Part shown: positions 45,517-55,600 of the stretch, in pieces | How positions within the stretch are numbered: the stretch's first letter is position 1 | How the letters are laid out: every line of letters begins with the position of its first letter | NCBI GenBank assembly: GCA_023663345.1 | Contig: JAMPHR010000001.1 | Coordinates: 295,364 to 359,363, forward strand | Length of the DNA stretch: 64,000 nucleotides | DNA from: Paenibacillus sp. | GTDB lineage: Bacteria > Bacteroidota > Bacteroidia > Bacteroidales > Muribaculaceae | Reading direction: 5' to 3' | Notes under the pieces: model-generated | The model's input: the letters and a program-made list of their open reading frames with translations, nothing else | Databases searched by the model: none | Told to the model about the DNA's origin: nothing | Made by a program: the position numbers and the translations under genes

Positions 45517-47478
45517 TTAATACATCTCGTAGTCGACGGACAGCACCTGAAACTCGGTGCGACGGTTGATCTGATCGGCTATCTCCTGATCATCTTCCTG
45601 AAGGGTGAGGATATATGCCTCGTCGAGCACCTGGCCTACCGGGAACTGGGGATATTCACGGGCTATGCGCTTTGTCACCGTCTTGGGGCGAGACTCGCCA
45701 TATCCACGCGCCTGTAGCCGGTCAGGGGCTATGCCGGCCGAAATCAGATAATCCACCACGCTTTTAGCCCGTCGCTGTGACAGCGCTATATTGTATTGGT
45801 CCGAGCCCTTACGGTCGGTGTGCGAGGCCATCTCGATGGTTATGTTGGGATTGTCGCGGAGCATGGACACGAGTCCGTCGAGAGCCTCGCGTGATTCGGG
45901 CCTCAGAGTAGCTTTATCGAAATCGTAGAAGATATTGTCAAGTATGTTGGGCTTTGTGATTGATGCGAGCATGAAATCTATGCCATATTCGGCATCCTCC
46001 TCGGCTGTATCGGAGGTAAATTCCTGCCTGGCGTTGAGGTACCCTTTCGCCCCGGCCATCATCACATAGCTCACACCACGTTCCAGCGGGAATGAGAACG
46101 ACCCGTCGGGCTTGGCATAAGCCTTCTGATTGGATCCGTCATCGCCCACAATGCGTATCACCGCTCCGGGCACAGGCTCCTCATCCTTATCAAGTACCCA
46201 TCCCGATATGAAGATACGCAGGTCGGGAAGCTCGAAGGAATATATATGGTCATATCCACGCGCATCGCCACGATTGGAGCTGAAAAAACCGGCTTCACGC
46301 CCCGGAGTAGCATACGTGATACCGAAATCATCGCCCGCTGAGTTAAGAGGAGCTCCCATATTCTCAACCATCCATCCCCCCGATGGCGTGAGTGTGGCAC
46401 GGAACAGGTCGAGGCCACCCAATCCCGGATGACCGTCGGATGCAAAGATCAGCACAGAATCAGTGAGCACATAAGGGAACATTTCATCACCCGAGGTATT
46501 TATCGCATCGCCGAGATTCTCGAGACTTCCGGCCCTATCGGTGAGGCTTATGCGCCACAGATCCTTTCCGCCATGACCTGGCATATCGGAGGTGAAATAC
46601 AGCCATTCGCCCGAGGGGGAGACCGCCGGATGTCCGTAGGACGACAGCGTGTCGGCCGTGATCTCCAGCTTGACAGGCGCACTCCACTGCGCGTCACTGC
46701 GGCGCGAGGTCCAGATCTCGGTCCCCGTGTCGGCACAAGGCTTTCTCACAGCACGGGTAAGATACATAGTGGCCCCGTCGGGCGAAAATGAGCATATACC
46801 CTCATCCCACTCCGTGTTCAGCTCGCCCTCCACAGGTTCGGGCCGTTGCCATGCTCCATGCTCGTTTCTGCGAGCCATCCATATATCGCAACGCTTCATG
46901 CCCGTGATCTCGCTACGCGATTCACCGCCCTTCACTTTCTCATTAGTGGTAGTATAGTAAAGAACATCACCATTATACATGGGTGAGAAATCACTGCGTC
47001 GGGTATTGAACTGTTTTGCCTCGCGCACCACATAGCGCGAGCGTGATTTCTTCATATCTATAGCCTTGCGGGCTCCGGCAAGCTGTCGGGCCACAGCCTG
47101 GTCGGCGGGGTTCATTGACAGATAACGTTCGTAGGCCTCGACAGCCTTGGCATACTCACCCGATGAGTGCCTGGAACGCGCAAGGCCGAGAAGCACCGAT
47201 GCACTATCGGGGTATCCATACCTCAAGGCATTACTGTAAGCCGTGGCGGCACGTGCATCCTGACCGAGCATACTGTAGCAACCGGCCATCTTAAACGCCA
47301 CGTCCCCCCTCTCAGCTCTTTGTGTGCGGGGATTCAGCTTGTTATAGATCTTGCGATAGGTACGCGACGCATCATGATACTCTCCACGGGCAAGCTGACC
47401 GTCGGCAATCTCCATCCTGGAGGCAGAACATGCCGACAACACTGCCGATACGACTATAAGGATTATGAGGCGCGACAT
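45517..47478 (-). CDS. OmpA-family lipoprotein with TPR, PD40 propeller and regulatory-like domain
   Basis: A 653-residue outer-membrane lipoprotein. Lipobox LSAC with lipid Cys near residue 17. Order: TPR region (about 20-140, QLARGEYHDASRTYRKIYNK ... YAKAVEAYERYLSMNP), WD40-like PD40 propeller (about 165-420, EGICSFSPDGATMYLTRA, HPAVSPSGEWLYFTSDMPG, FPYVLTDSVLIFASDGHPG), a carboxypeptidase-regulatory-like domain (about 430-500, ISGWVLDKDEEPVPGAVIRI), and a C-terminal OmpA peptidoglycan-binding domain (about 525-650, NIFYDFDKATLRPES ... ASHTDRKGSDQYNIALSQRRAKSVVDYL). This is the architecture of PorE-type proteins. The open frame runs further upstream, but the ATG at 47478 gives the proper lipoprotein signal. 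It follows rnz by 22 bases and is likely cotranscribed. Confidence 0.9.
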   Translation of the reverse strand: MSRLIILIVVSAVLSACSASRMEIADGQLARGEYHDASRTYRKIYNKLNPRTQRAERGDVAFKMAGCYSMLGQDARAATAYSNALRYGYPDSASVLLGLARSRHSSGEYAKAVEAYERYLSMNPADQAVARQLAGARKAIDMKKSRSRYVVREAKQFNTRRSDFSPMYNGDVLYYTTTNEKVKGGESRSEITGMKRCDIWMARRNEHGAWQRPEPVEGELNTEWDEGICSFSPDGATMYLTRAVRKPCADTGTEIWTSRRSDAQWSAPVKLEITADTLSSYGHPAVSPSGEWLYFTSDMPGHGGKDLWRISLTDRAGSLENLGDAINTSGDEMFPYVLTDSVLIFASDGHPGLGGLDLFRATLTPSGGWMVENMGAPLNSAGDDFGITYATPGREAGFFSSNRGDARGYDHIYSFELPDLRIFISGWVLDKDEEPVPGAVIRIVGDDGSNQKAYAKPDGSFSFPLERGVSYVMMAGAKGYLNARQEFTSDTAEEDAEYGIDFMLASITKPNILDNIFYDFDKATLRPESREALDGLVSMLRDNPNITIEMASHTDRKGSDQYNIALSQRRAKSVVDYLISAGIAPDRLQARGYGESRPKTVTKRIAREYPQFPVGQVLDEAYILTLQEDDQEIADQINRRTEFQVLSVDYEMY

Positions 47479-47500
47479 TTCCACAGAATATCTACATTTC

Positions 47501-48421
47501 TTATTCAAGGTCGATGCGCAATCCCTCGTTTGCCAACACAGTGGAAGGGAACACGGCCACAGCCTCCTCCAAGAGAGGTTGCTCCCCCTGCACATACCGC
47601 TTCGAGAAATGCCCTATGATCAGACGCGACGCACCCGCATCACGCGCCGTGACGGCCGCCTGAAGCGATGTCGAATGTCCACGCTCACGGGCAGTGGCCT
47701 CAAGCGATGAGTGATACGTGGCCTCGTGGTATATCGTGTCTACCCCCGCGACATCACGTGCTATTCGCTTGTCATACATGGTGTCGCTGCAATATGCGTA
47801 GCTCACGCTGGGATCGGGAGGCGTGGTGAGCCTGTCGTTAGGCACTATCGTACCATCGGGCTTCACATAATCGGCTCCGTTCTTTATGCCTTGCAATTGT
47901 GAGACAGGGATACCGAGAAATTTCACCATATCTCCCCGCAGGTGACGGGCCTTAGGCTTCTCACGGAATATGAATCCCGTGCAAGGGATGCGGTGATACA
48001 GAGGAAATGTCTCTACCGTAAGCCCCGAGTCCTCGTATATCACGCGCCGTTCGCCCGGCTCGATTATGTCATATATGATCTCAAAAGAGCTCTGTCGGTT
48101 GAAGAAATCCATCCATGATTTAAGCAGCTCGGCACCCTCCTTGAATATGTGTATGGTGACGGTGCCCTGCACATCATGGAGCGACATGGTGGAAAGCAAT
48201 CCCGGAAGCCCGAACACATGGTCGCCATGAAGATGAGAGATGAATATATGGCCGAGACGCGAGAATTTCAGGCCCATGCGACGGAACCACGACTGGGCAC
48301 CCTCTCCACAATCTATCATGAAGAGCTTGTCGCGGAAATCCACCACCTGGCACGATGGCTGATGGCGGGCCGAGGGCGTGGCGGATCCACAGCCCAATAT
48401 ATTGATCTGAAATTTTGCCAT
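47501..48421 (-). CDS. rnz: Ribonuclease Z
   Basis: A 306-residue metallo-beta-lactamase-fold endonuclease that trims tRNA 3' ends. From MAKFQINILGCGSATPS: zinc motif HLHGDH at 63-68, CSDTMYD (AxDT-type motif), HEATYHSS, and IGHFSKRY, the late His ligand. An open frame extends 27 codons upstream, but homologues start at MAKF/MKF and a promoter element TACCTTTG lies at 48436-48429, just ahead of this ATG. That spacing leaves a leader of only a few bases. It is followed closely by the OmpA-family gene. Confidence 0.94.
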   Translation of the reverse strand: MAKFQINILGCGSATPSARHQPSCQVVDFRDKLFMIDCGEGAQSWFRRMGLKFSRLGHIFISHLHGDHVFGLPGLLSTMSLHDVQGTVTIHIFKEGAELLKSWMDFFNRQSSFEIIYDIIEPGERRVIYEDSGLTVETFPLYHRIPCTGFIFREKPKARHLRGDMVKFLGIPVSQLQGIKNGADYVKPDGTIVPNDRLTTPPDPSVSYAYCSDTMYDKRIARDVAGVDTIYHEATYHSSLEATARERGHSTSLQAAVTARDAGASRLIIGHFSKRYVQGEQPLLEEAVAVFPSTVLANEGLRIDLE

Positions 48422-48428
48422 ATCTTTG

Positions 48429-48436
48429 CAAAGGTA
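48429..48436 (-). promoter_or_regulatory. -7 element directly before rnz
   Basis: TACCTTTG on the minus strand, 7 bases before the ATG. A TTG at 48456-48454 gives a 17-base spacer, shorter than ideal. The DNA TATCTTTGCAAAGGTA (48421-48436) is an imperfect dyad that also offers TATCTTTG on the plus strand. Confidence 0.5.
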
Positions 48437-48542
48437 CTCAAAATCCTCCGAAACAAGGACTTCAAGGGCATGAAATTTCACATTTACAATACATTTGCGC
48501 ATAAATTAAGGTATACCCCGAGGTTATCCGAGGATTTTTCGC

Positions 48543-48550
48543 TACTTTTG
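48543..48550 (+). promoter_or_regulatory. -7 element of the acyl-CoA ligase gene
   Basis: TACTTTTG on the plus strand, about 54 bases before the ATG at 48605. A -33 TTG at the right spacing is not obvious. Confidence 0.5.
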
Positions 48551-48604
48551 CAGACATCAATTCAAGAACAATACACCACACCTCACTATACTTTACAATA
48601 ATTT

Positions 48605-50260
48605 ATGGAAGCCCGCGAAAGCATCAATGAATATTTCAGAGACGCGATAATTAACAATTGGGACCGCCCCGCGCTGACTGACCTCGGCGCCTCCACAATG
48701 TCATATAAAGATGTGGCGCGCAAAATAGCTAAACTGCATATCCTGTACCGGGAAACAGGCATTAAGCCAGGCGACAAGATAGCGTTATGCGGTAGAAACT
48801 CCTCCCACTGGTGTGTGGCATTCATCGCCACCCTCACCTACGGTGCCGTAATAGTACCGATCCTGGCTGATTTCAAGCCCGACAACATACAGCACCTGAT
48901 CAACCACTCAGATGCAAAGCTCGCCATAGTAGATGAGCATGTATGGGAAGCCCTCAACCCCGATGGCATGACCCAGATCATGGGCGCACTCAGCACACGA
49001 GACTTCTCGTTGCTACACTCCAACGATGAAACCCTCACCCACACCCGTGCCCACCTCAACGAACTGTTCGGCCACAAATACCCCGACCGTTTCACACCCG
49101 ACGATATCGAGTATTATCATGAGAACCGTGAGGAGCTGTGCCTCATATCCTACACCTCAGGATCCACAGGTTTCTCCAAGGGTGTGATGCTCCCCTACCG
49201 CTCACTGTGGTCAAATGTCGAGTTCTGCTTCCGCCTCATCAAAGCCAATCCCGGCGACGGCGTGGTGTGTATGCTCCCGCTCGCCCACATGTATGGACTC
49301 ACCATTGACATGCTCCGTCCGTTTATCGCCGGCTGTCATATCAACATTCTCACCCGCACCCCGTCGCCACGAGTGCTCATGGAGGCTTTCGCCCAGGTGA
49401 AACCCCGCTACATAGTGATGGTGCCTCTGATTCTCGAGAAGATCATCCGCACCCGTGTGTTCCCCATGCTCGAGAAACCGCTGATGAAGCTTATGCTCAT
49501 GGTGCCGTTTGTCGACGACCGACTGCTGTCGCGCATACTCGAAAGGCTCAAAGAAACTTTCGGAGGCAACCTCGAGGAGATAATAATTGGAGGAGCCGCA
49601 CTCAACAAGGATGTGGAACGTTTCCTGCGCCGTTGCGGATTCCCCTACACCGTGGGCTACGGCATGACCGAGACCGGCCCGCTGATCTCGTATGCTCCCA
49701 ACTATGACAACCGCATGGCCTCATGTGGACGCATAGTGGACCGTGTGGAGGCCAAGGTGGCATCCCCCAATCCCGCTTCAGTTCCGGGAATCCTCTTTGT
49801 ACGTGGCGACAACAACATGCTCGGCTACTACAAGAATCCCGAGGCGACAGCCGAAGCTGTCGATGAGGACGGATGGCTGTGTACAGGCGATATATGTAAC
49901 CTCGATGACGAGGGCTTCCTCTATATCCGTGGACGCGACAAGAACATGATACTTGGCCCGTCGGGACAAAACATCTACCCCGAGGAGATCGAGGACAAGC
50001 TCAACAACCTCCCCTACGTGTCGGAATCGCTCATTATCGACTCGGGAGCCGGACGCCTTGTGGCGCTGATATATCCCGACCTCGAAAGCGCCCAGACCCA
50101 AGGATTCTCCCACACCGACATCGAGCGTGTGATGGATGAGAATATCCGCACCCTCAATGCTTCGCTCCCGGGCTATTCCCAGGTACAATCATTCCGCATC
50201 CAGCAGGAGGAATTCGAGAAGACCCCCAAGCGCTCCATCAAGCGCTACTTATATAAGTAA
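48605..50260 (+). CDS. AMP-dependent long-chain acyl-CoA synthetase
   Basis: A 551-residue adenylate-forming enzyme that activates fatty acids to acyl-CoA. Motifs: ATP-binding YTSGSTGFSKG (183-193), GYGMTETGPLISY (near 357), DGWLCTGDICNLDDEGFLYIRGRDKNMI (near 420-448), and the C-terminal GQNIYPEEIEDKL with the ligase hinge; the catalytic Lys is near the end in KTPKRSIKRYLYK. Compact length, close to the FadD/FACS type of Bacteroidota. It may recycle membrane or environmental fatty acids. Stand-alone gene, ending at a 14-bp stem shared with glsA. Confidence 0.92.
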   Translation: MEARESINEYFRDAIINNWDRPALTDLGASTMSYKDVARKIAKLHILYRETGIKPGDKIALCGRNSSHWCVAFIATLTYGAVIVPILADFKPDNIQHLINHSDAKLAIVDEHVWEALNPDGMTQIMGALSTRDFSLLHSNDETLTHTRAHLNELFGHKYPDRFTPDDIEYYHENREELCLISYTSGSTGFSKGVMLPYRSLWSNVEFCFRLIKANPGDGVVCMLPLAHMYGLTIDMLRPFIAGCHINILTRTPSPRVLMEAFAQVKPRYIVMVPLILEKIIRTRVFPMLEKPLMKLMLMVPFVDDRLLSRILERLKETFGGNLEEIIIGGAALNKDVERFLRRCGFPYTVGYGMTETGPLISYAPNYDNRMASCGRIVDRVEAKVASPNPASVPGILFVRGDNNMLGYYKNPEATAEAVDEDGWLCTGDICNLDDEGFLYIRGRDKNMILGPSGQNIYPEEIEDKLNNLPYVSESLIIDSGAGRLVALIYPDLESAQTQGFSHTDIERVMDENIRTLNASLPGYSQVQSFRIQQEEFEKTPKRSIKRYLYK

Positions 50261-50280
50261 AAGTACATGTAATCTATACT

Positions 50281-50325
50281 ACATGGCCGTTGCGTTCCTG
50301 TCATGGAAAAGCGCAACGGCCATGT
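50281..50325 (+). terminator. Bidirectional stem-loop between acyl-CoA ligase and glsA
   Basis: ACATGGCCGTTGCG (50281-50294) is the exact reverse complement of 50312-50325, and an inner TTCC/GGAA pair extends the stem. It separates two convergent genes. There is no strong T run. Confidence 0.75.
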
Positions 50326-50371
50326 GGCATATATGAGGTTGTGAAAGAATCGAGACTGAGACCGGGGACGA

Positions 50372-51286
50372 TCAGAATATCGATTCGTGAGTATAAGTGG
50401 TGAGCAGTTCGAGAGCCTTCATTCCCATAACGGAATTGCCCTTGTTGTTGAGGCGCGGACTCCATGTAGCCACGGCATAACGGCCCGGATATACGGCTCC
50501 TATACCGCCACCTACACCGCTCTTGCCGGGAAGCCCCACAAGATAGGAATACTCGCCGGCATCGTTATAGAATCCGCATGTCTGCATTATTGCGTTGATA
50601 CGCTTTACCTGGGAATAAGTAAGGCTCACGCCACCGAATGTAAATGCCTTGTCGCGGTCGGCAAACGGAAGGAATGCCCTCGACAGCTGTCGGCAGTTCA
50701 TCTCCACCGAGCACTGGAGGAAATAGAATCTCAGCACCTCCTCAATGTCATTGTTGAGATTACCGTAATACTTAAGCATATTGGCGATCGCGGCGTTCAC
50801 ATATCCTTTCTCACGCTCGGAATAGGCCACACGACGGTCATAATCCACAGTGGGATCATCGGCTATCCGCCTGATAAATTCAAGATACTGTTCCTGAGGG
50901 CGGTCGAGACGCGACAGCAACACATCGGCCACCACTATCGCTCCGGCATTGATAAACGGATTGCGCGGTATGCCGTGGTCCAGTTCAAGCTGTACCAGAG
51001 AGTTGAAAGCCGATCCTGACGGCTCCTTACCCACTCGCTCCCACAGCTCCTCGCCCATGATGGAAAGAGCCATTGAAAGTGAAAACACCTTGGTGATACT
51101 CTGTATGGAGAATCTCTCCTCCACATCACCCCACTCGATCTGATCTCCCTTGGTTGAAGTGATGCACATGCCGAAACGGTCGGGGTTGACCTCGGCCAGT
51201 GCCGGTATGTAATCGGCCTGCTGTCCCTCGTTGCGCAGGGGCTCTATCTCGGCCGCTATTTCCGATAATATACGGTTATAGTCCAT
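50372..51286 (-). CDS. glsA: Glutaminase A
   Basis: A 304-residue serine-dependent glutaminase with the beta-lactamase fold; it releases ammonia from glutamine. The catalytic pair is Ser63 and Lys66 in IQSITKVFSL. NPFINAGAIVV (near 117) and the lid/tail segment GLPGKSGVGGGIGAVYPGRYAVATWSP are family hallmarks. Full length. The gene is transcribed away from serB, and the two -7 elements lie back to back between them. Possible roles are nitrogen scavenging or acid tolerance. Confidence 0.95.
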   Translation of the reverse strand: MDYNRILSEIAAEIEPLRNEGQQADYIPALAEVNPDRFGMCITSTKGDQIEWGDVEERFSIQSITKVFSLSMALSIMGEELWERVGKEPSGSAFNSLVQLELDHGIPRNPFINAGAIVVADVLLSRLDRPQEQYLEFIRRIADDPTVDYDRRVAYSEREKGYVNAAIANMLKYYGNLNNDIEEVLRFYFLQCSVEMNCRQLSRAFLPFADRDKAFTFGGVSLTYSQVKRINAIMQTCGFYNDAGEYSYLVGLPGKSGVGGGIGAVYPGRYAVATWSPRLNNKGNSVMGMKALELLTTYTHESIF

Positions 51287-51328
51287 GGTAATTTATCCTG
51301 ATATTGGATTTGGTATAGATTTGGGGTG

Positions 51329-51366
51329 CAAATGTACAAAAAAGAGCGTGATTTTGCGTATCTTTG
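51329..51366. promoter_or_regulatory. Back-to-back -7 elements of glsA and serB
   Basis: TACATTTG on the minus strand at 51336-51329 for glsA (leader about 40 nt), and TATCTTTG on the plus strand at 51359-51366 for serB (leader about 60 nt). -33 elements are weak for both, and the two promoters overlap, so initiation in one direction may hinder the other. Confidence 0.55.
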
Positions 51367-51432
51367 CGCATTAATATGCACATGCCATAGACATGTCATG
51401 ATATACACAATGCTTATCCACGAGTTTCTGAT

Positions 51433-52656
51433 ATGGGAAAATCACAGCTTGAACTTATTCTTATAAATATATCAGGCCAGGATCATCCGGGAGTCACATC
51501 GGCACTGTCGGAAATCCTCGCTAAGTACGATGCCGGAATCCTCGACATAGGCCAGGCCGACATTCACCACACTCTATCGCTCGGAATACTCATACGCACT
51601 ACTGCCGACGTATCGGGCAATATCATGAAGGAACTGCTGTTCAAGGCATCCGAACTGAACGTGAACATACGATTCACCCCTGTGAGCATACATGAGTATG
51701 AGGAATGGGTCGGGCGCCAGGGGAAAAACCGCTGGATCATCACCCTACTTGGCCGACGGCTCACAGCACGACAGATAGCCAACGTGACCACCGTGCTTGC
51801 CGAGCAGGGAATGAACATCGACGCCATACAGCGTCTCACCGGACGTATGCCTCTCGGCGACGAGGAACAACCCAAGTCGAAATCATGCGTGGAAATGTCG
51901 GTGCGCGGTACACCCAAGGATGTACATGCCATGCAGGAGAAATTCATGCAACTGTCGCAGGAAGATGAATTTGACATCTCGATGCAGGAGGATACTCTGT
52001 ATCGCCGTTGCCGACGATTGATATGCTTCGACATGGACTCCACTCTAATCGAGACCGAGGTTATCGACGAGCTCGCCATGCGGGCCGGGGTCGGCGACAA
52101 GGTAAAGGCCATCACCGAACGCGCCATGCGTGGAGAGATAGACTTCTGCGAGAGTTTCCGCGAGCGTGTGGCTCTGCTCGAGGGCCTGGATGAAAGCGTG
52201 ATGCGCGACATTGCCGAGAACCTGCCTGTGACCGAGGGGGTGGAACGAATGATGCAGGTGCTGAAACGTGCCGGCTACAAGACAGCGATCCTCTCAGGCG
52301 GATTCACCTATTTCGGCAATTACCTCAAGCAGAAATATGGCTTCGACTATGTGTATGCCAACGAGCTTGAGATTGTGGACGGGAAACTCACCGGACGCCA
52401 TCTCGGCGAGATTGTGGACGGACGGCGCAAAGCCGAGCTTCTGAAGCTGATAGCCCAGGTGGAGAATGTCAACATAGCCCAGACCATAGCAGTGGGCGAC
52501 GGTGCCAATGACCTGCCCATGCTCTCGACAGCCGGTCTTGGAATCGCGTTCCATGCCAAGCCAAAAGTGAAAGCCAATGCCGAGCAGTCCATCTCGACTA
52601 TAGGACTCGACGGCGTGCTATATTTCCTCGGATTCAAGGACTCCTTTATCAACTGA
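51433..52656 (+). CDS. serB: Phosphoserine phosphatase with two N-terminal ACT domains
   Basis: A 407-residue enzyme for the last step of serine synthesis. Residues 1-90 and 98-185 are ACT-type domains (LELILINISGQDHPGVTSAL; RWIITLLGRRLTARQIANVTTVL), which probably bind serine for feedback control. The HAD domain begins at 198: motif I CFDMDSTLIETEVIDELA with Asp200 and Asp202, motif II AILSGGFTYF, and motif IV GDGANDLPML. Only four bases separate it from the next gene, which suggests coupled translation with the REC-ATP-grasp protein. Confidence 0.95.
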   Translation: MGKSQLELILINISGQDHPGVTSALSEILAKYDAGILDIGQADIHHTLSLGILIRTTADVSGNIMKELLFKASELNVNIRFTPVSIHEYEEWVGRQGKNRWIITLLGRRLTARQIANVTTVLAEQGMNIDAIQRLTGRMPLGDEEQPKSKSCVEMSVRGTPKDVHAMQEKFMQLSQEDEFDISMQEDTLYRRCRRLICFDMDSTLIETEVIDELAMRAGVGDKVKAITERAMRGEIDFCESFRERVALLEGLDESVMRDIAENLPVTEGVERMMQVLKRAGYKTAILSGGFTYFGNYLKQKYGFDYVYANELEIVDGKLTGRHLGEIVDGRRKAELLKLIAQVENVNIAQTIAVGDGANDLPMLSTAGLGIAFHAKPKVKANAEQSISTIGLDGVLYFLGFKDSFIN

Positions 52657-52660
52657 CACT

Positions 52661-55600
52661 ATGAATGAAAACGCTTTAAGCCAGCTCTACCTCAAGGACA
52701 CGGCTTTTCAGGACCTGATGCAGAAACGCATTTTCAACGTCCTGCTCATCGCCTCGACCTACGATGCCTTCATGATGGAGGAGGACGGACGAGTGGAGGA
52801 ACAGCTGTATTTCGAATATATCTCCCTCAACCTCTCGTCACCGCCACGTGTGACCCGCGTGTCCAACTCGGCCGAGGCTATCGAACTGCTCGCCACCAAG
52901 AGTTTCGACCTGGTGATAATGATGCCTGGCAATGATGTCACCGAGACATTCTCGGGTGCAAGATCCATCAAGGAGCTTCATCCCGAGCAACCGATCATAG
53001 TGCTCACCCCCTTCTCCAAGGAGGTGTCGCGCCGTCTGGCCAACGAGGATTTCTCGGGCATCGACTATGTGTTCTCATGGCTCGGCAACGTGGATCTGCT
53101 CCTCGCTATCATCAAGCTGCTCGAGGACAAGCTCAATGCCGAGAATGATATAAATAATGTGGGCGTGCAGATGATTCTCATTGTCGAGGACTCGGTGAGA
53201 TTCTACAGTTCGGTACTCCCGATCGTGTACAAATTCATCCTCACCCAGTCGCGCCTGTTCTCAACCGAGGCACTCAACGAGCACGAGCGCATGTTGCGTA
53301 TGCGCGGACGTCCCAAAGTGATGCTTGCCCGTGACTATGAGGAGGCTCTGAAAATATATGACAAATACTCCGACCACATACTCGGAGTAATCAGCGATGT
53401 GTCGTTCATGCGCGATGGCGTGAAGGATCCTAAGGCCGGTATCCGTCTGGCCCGAGAATTGCGCTCACGCGACCCCTATCTGCCACTCATCATCGAGAGT
53501 TCCGAGCCTGAGAACGCCCATGATGTACGCGAAATGGGTTGCACGTTTATCGACAAGAATTCCAAGAAGTTTCCTGTCGATCTCGGAAAGGCCATCATAA
53601 ACAATTTCGGATTCGGAGACTTCGTGGTGAGAAATCCCGAGACCGGCGAGGAGATACGCCGCATCCACAACCTGAAGGAACTGCAGAAATACATCTTCGA
53701 CATCCCGGCCGAAGCGCTGTACTGGCACGCGTCATTCAACGACATATCGCGCTGGCTCTACTCCCGCGCCATGTTCCCTATCGCCGAGGTGATCAAGCAA
53801 CACCGCTTCAGCGACATCAGCGATGCGCCCAAGGTAAGGCAACTGTTCTTTGATCTCATTGTCAAGTACCGCAAGATGAAGAACCGCGGCGTGGTGGCCA
53901 TATTCCGTCAGGACCGTTTCGACCATTACTCCAACTTTGCCCGTATCGGGCAGGGGTCGCTCGGAGGCAAGGGACGAGGCCTGGCATTCATCGACTCGAT
54001 CATAAAAAAGAACACAGTGTGTGACAACTTCGACGGCATCACCATCTCGATTCCGCGTACAGTCGTACTGTGTACCGATATCTTCGACGAGTTCATGGAC
54101 ACCAACCAGCTCTACCCCATCGCTCTGAGCGATATACCTGATGAGGAGATACTGGCCCAGTTCCTCAAGGCCCAGTTGCCGCTACGCATACGCGAGGACT
54201 TGAAAGCCTTGTTGCAGGTGGTGGACACACCTATCGCGGTGAGATCATCGAGCTTGCTGGAGGATTCGCACTATCAACCGTTTGCAGGAATATACTCCAC
54301 ATACATGGTGCCAAAGTTCAAGGATTCCGAGCGTATGCTCGAAATGCTCACCAATGCCATAAAGGGAGTGTATGCCTCGGTGTTCTACGCCGATTCCAAG
54401 GCCTACATGACAGCCACCTCCAATGTGATCGACCAGGAAAAAATGGCCGTGATACTGCAGGAGGTAGTGGGCAAGGATCTGGACGGTTATTACTTCCCCT
54501 CGTTCTCAGGCGTGGGACGGTCGCTCAACTACTATCCACTCGGTGACGAGCGTCCTGAGGACGGCGTGGCCGAGGTAGCAGTAGGATTGGGTAAATACAT
54601 TGTGGACGGTGGCGTGGGACTCCGATTCTCTCCGCGACATCCCGAAAACGTATTGCAGACCTCGGAACTGCAGCTTGCCCTACGCGACACACAGACCCGC
54701 ATGTATGCTCTCGACATGATGGGCGATGAACGCAAGACTACCCTCGACGGACGTCCGGCCACTCCTCCAAAAGAATCTCTTGAGAAAATCAAGGTAGAGG
54801 ATGGATATAACGTGGCTAAAATACGCGTTCAGGATGCGGCTGACCGTGGAGCCCTAACCTACATGGTGTCAACCTATGATTTCCGCGACAATGTGTTGCG
54901 TGACAATGACAAAGGGGACGGGCGAAAAGTGGTCACATTCAATAATGTGCTCAAACACAATGTGTATCCATTGGCCGAAGCCGTTGATTTCATGCTTCGA
55001 AAAGGCCAGCAGGAGATGCAACGCCCGGTGGAGATTGAATTTGCAGGCATGATAGAGCCCGGCAAGGATTCCAAGGGCCGATTGTACTGGCTGCAGATAC
55101 GTCCTATCGTCGACCGTAAGGAGAATGTGGACGAGGCAGTGATGTCGACCCCCGACGACAGACTGTTGCTAAAATCATCTACCGCGCTTGGTCACGGCAC
55201 CATCGAAGGCGTGAAGACAGTTGTGTATGTGAGACCCGATAAATTCTCATCATCCAACAACTCGCTCATAGCACGCGAGATGGAGAAAATCAACCGTGGG
55301 TTCCTCGAAAACGACGAGCGCTACCTGTTGATAGGTCCGGGCCGATGGGGATCGTCCGACTCTGCTTTAGGCATACCCGTGAAATGGCCCGCTATATCGG
55401 CAGCCCGTCTCATTGTGGAATCAGCGTTGCCCAACTACCGCATCGAGCCGAGCCAGGGCACTCATTTCTTCCAGAACCTCACTTCGTTTGGCGTGGCCTA
55501 TTTCACTATCGATGCCACTACGCGCCGTAATTCATCGCAGGAAGTGACCGATCTCTATGACGTGGCTTTCCTGGATGCGCAACCTGCCGTGTATGAAAGC

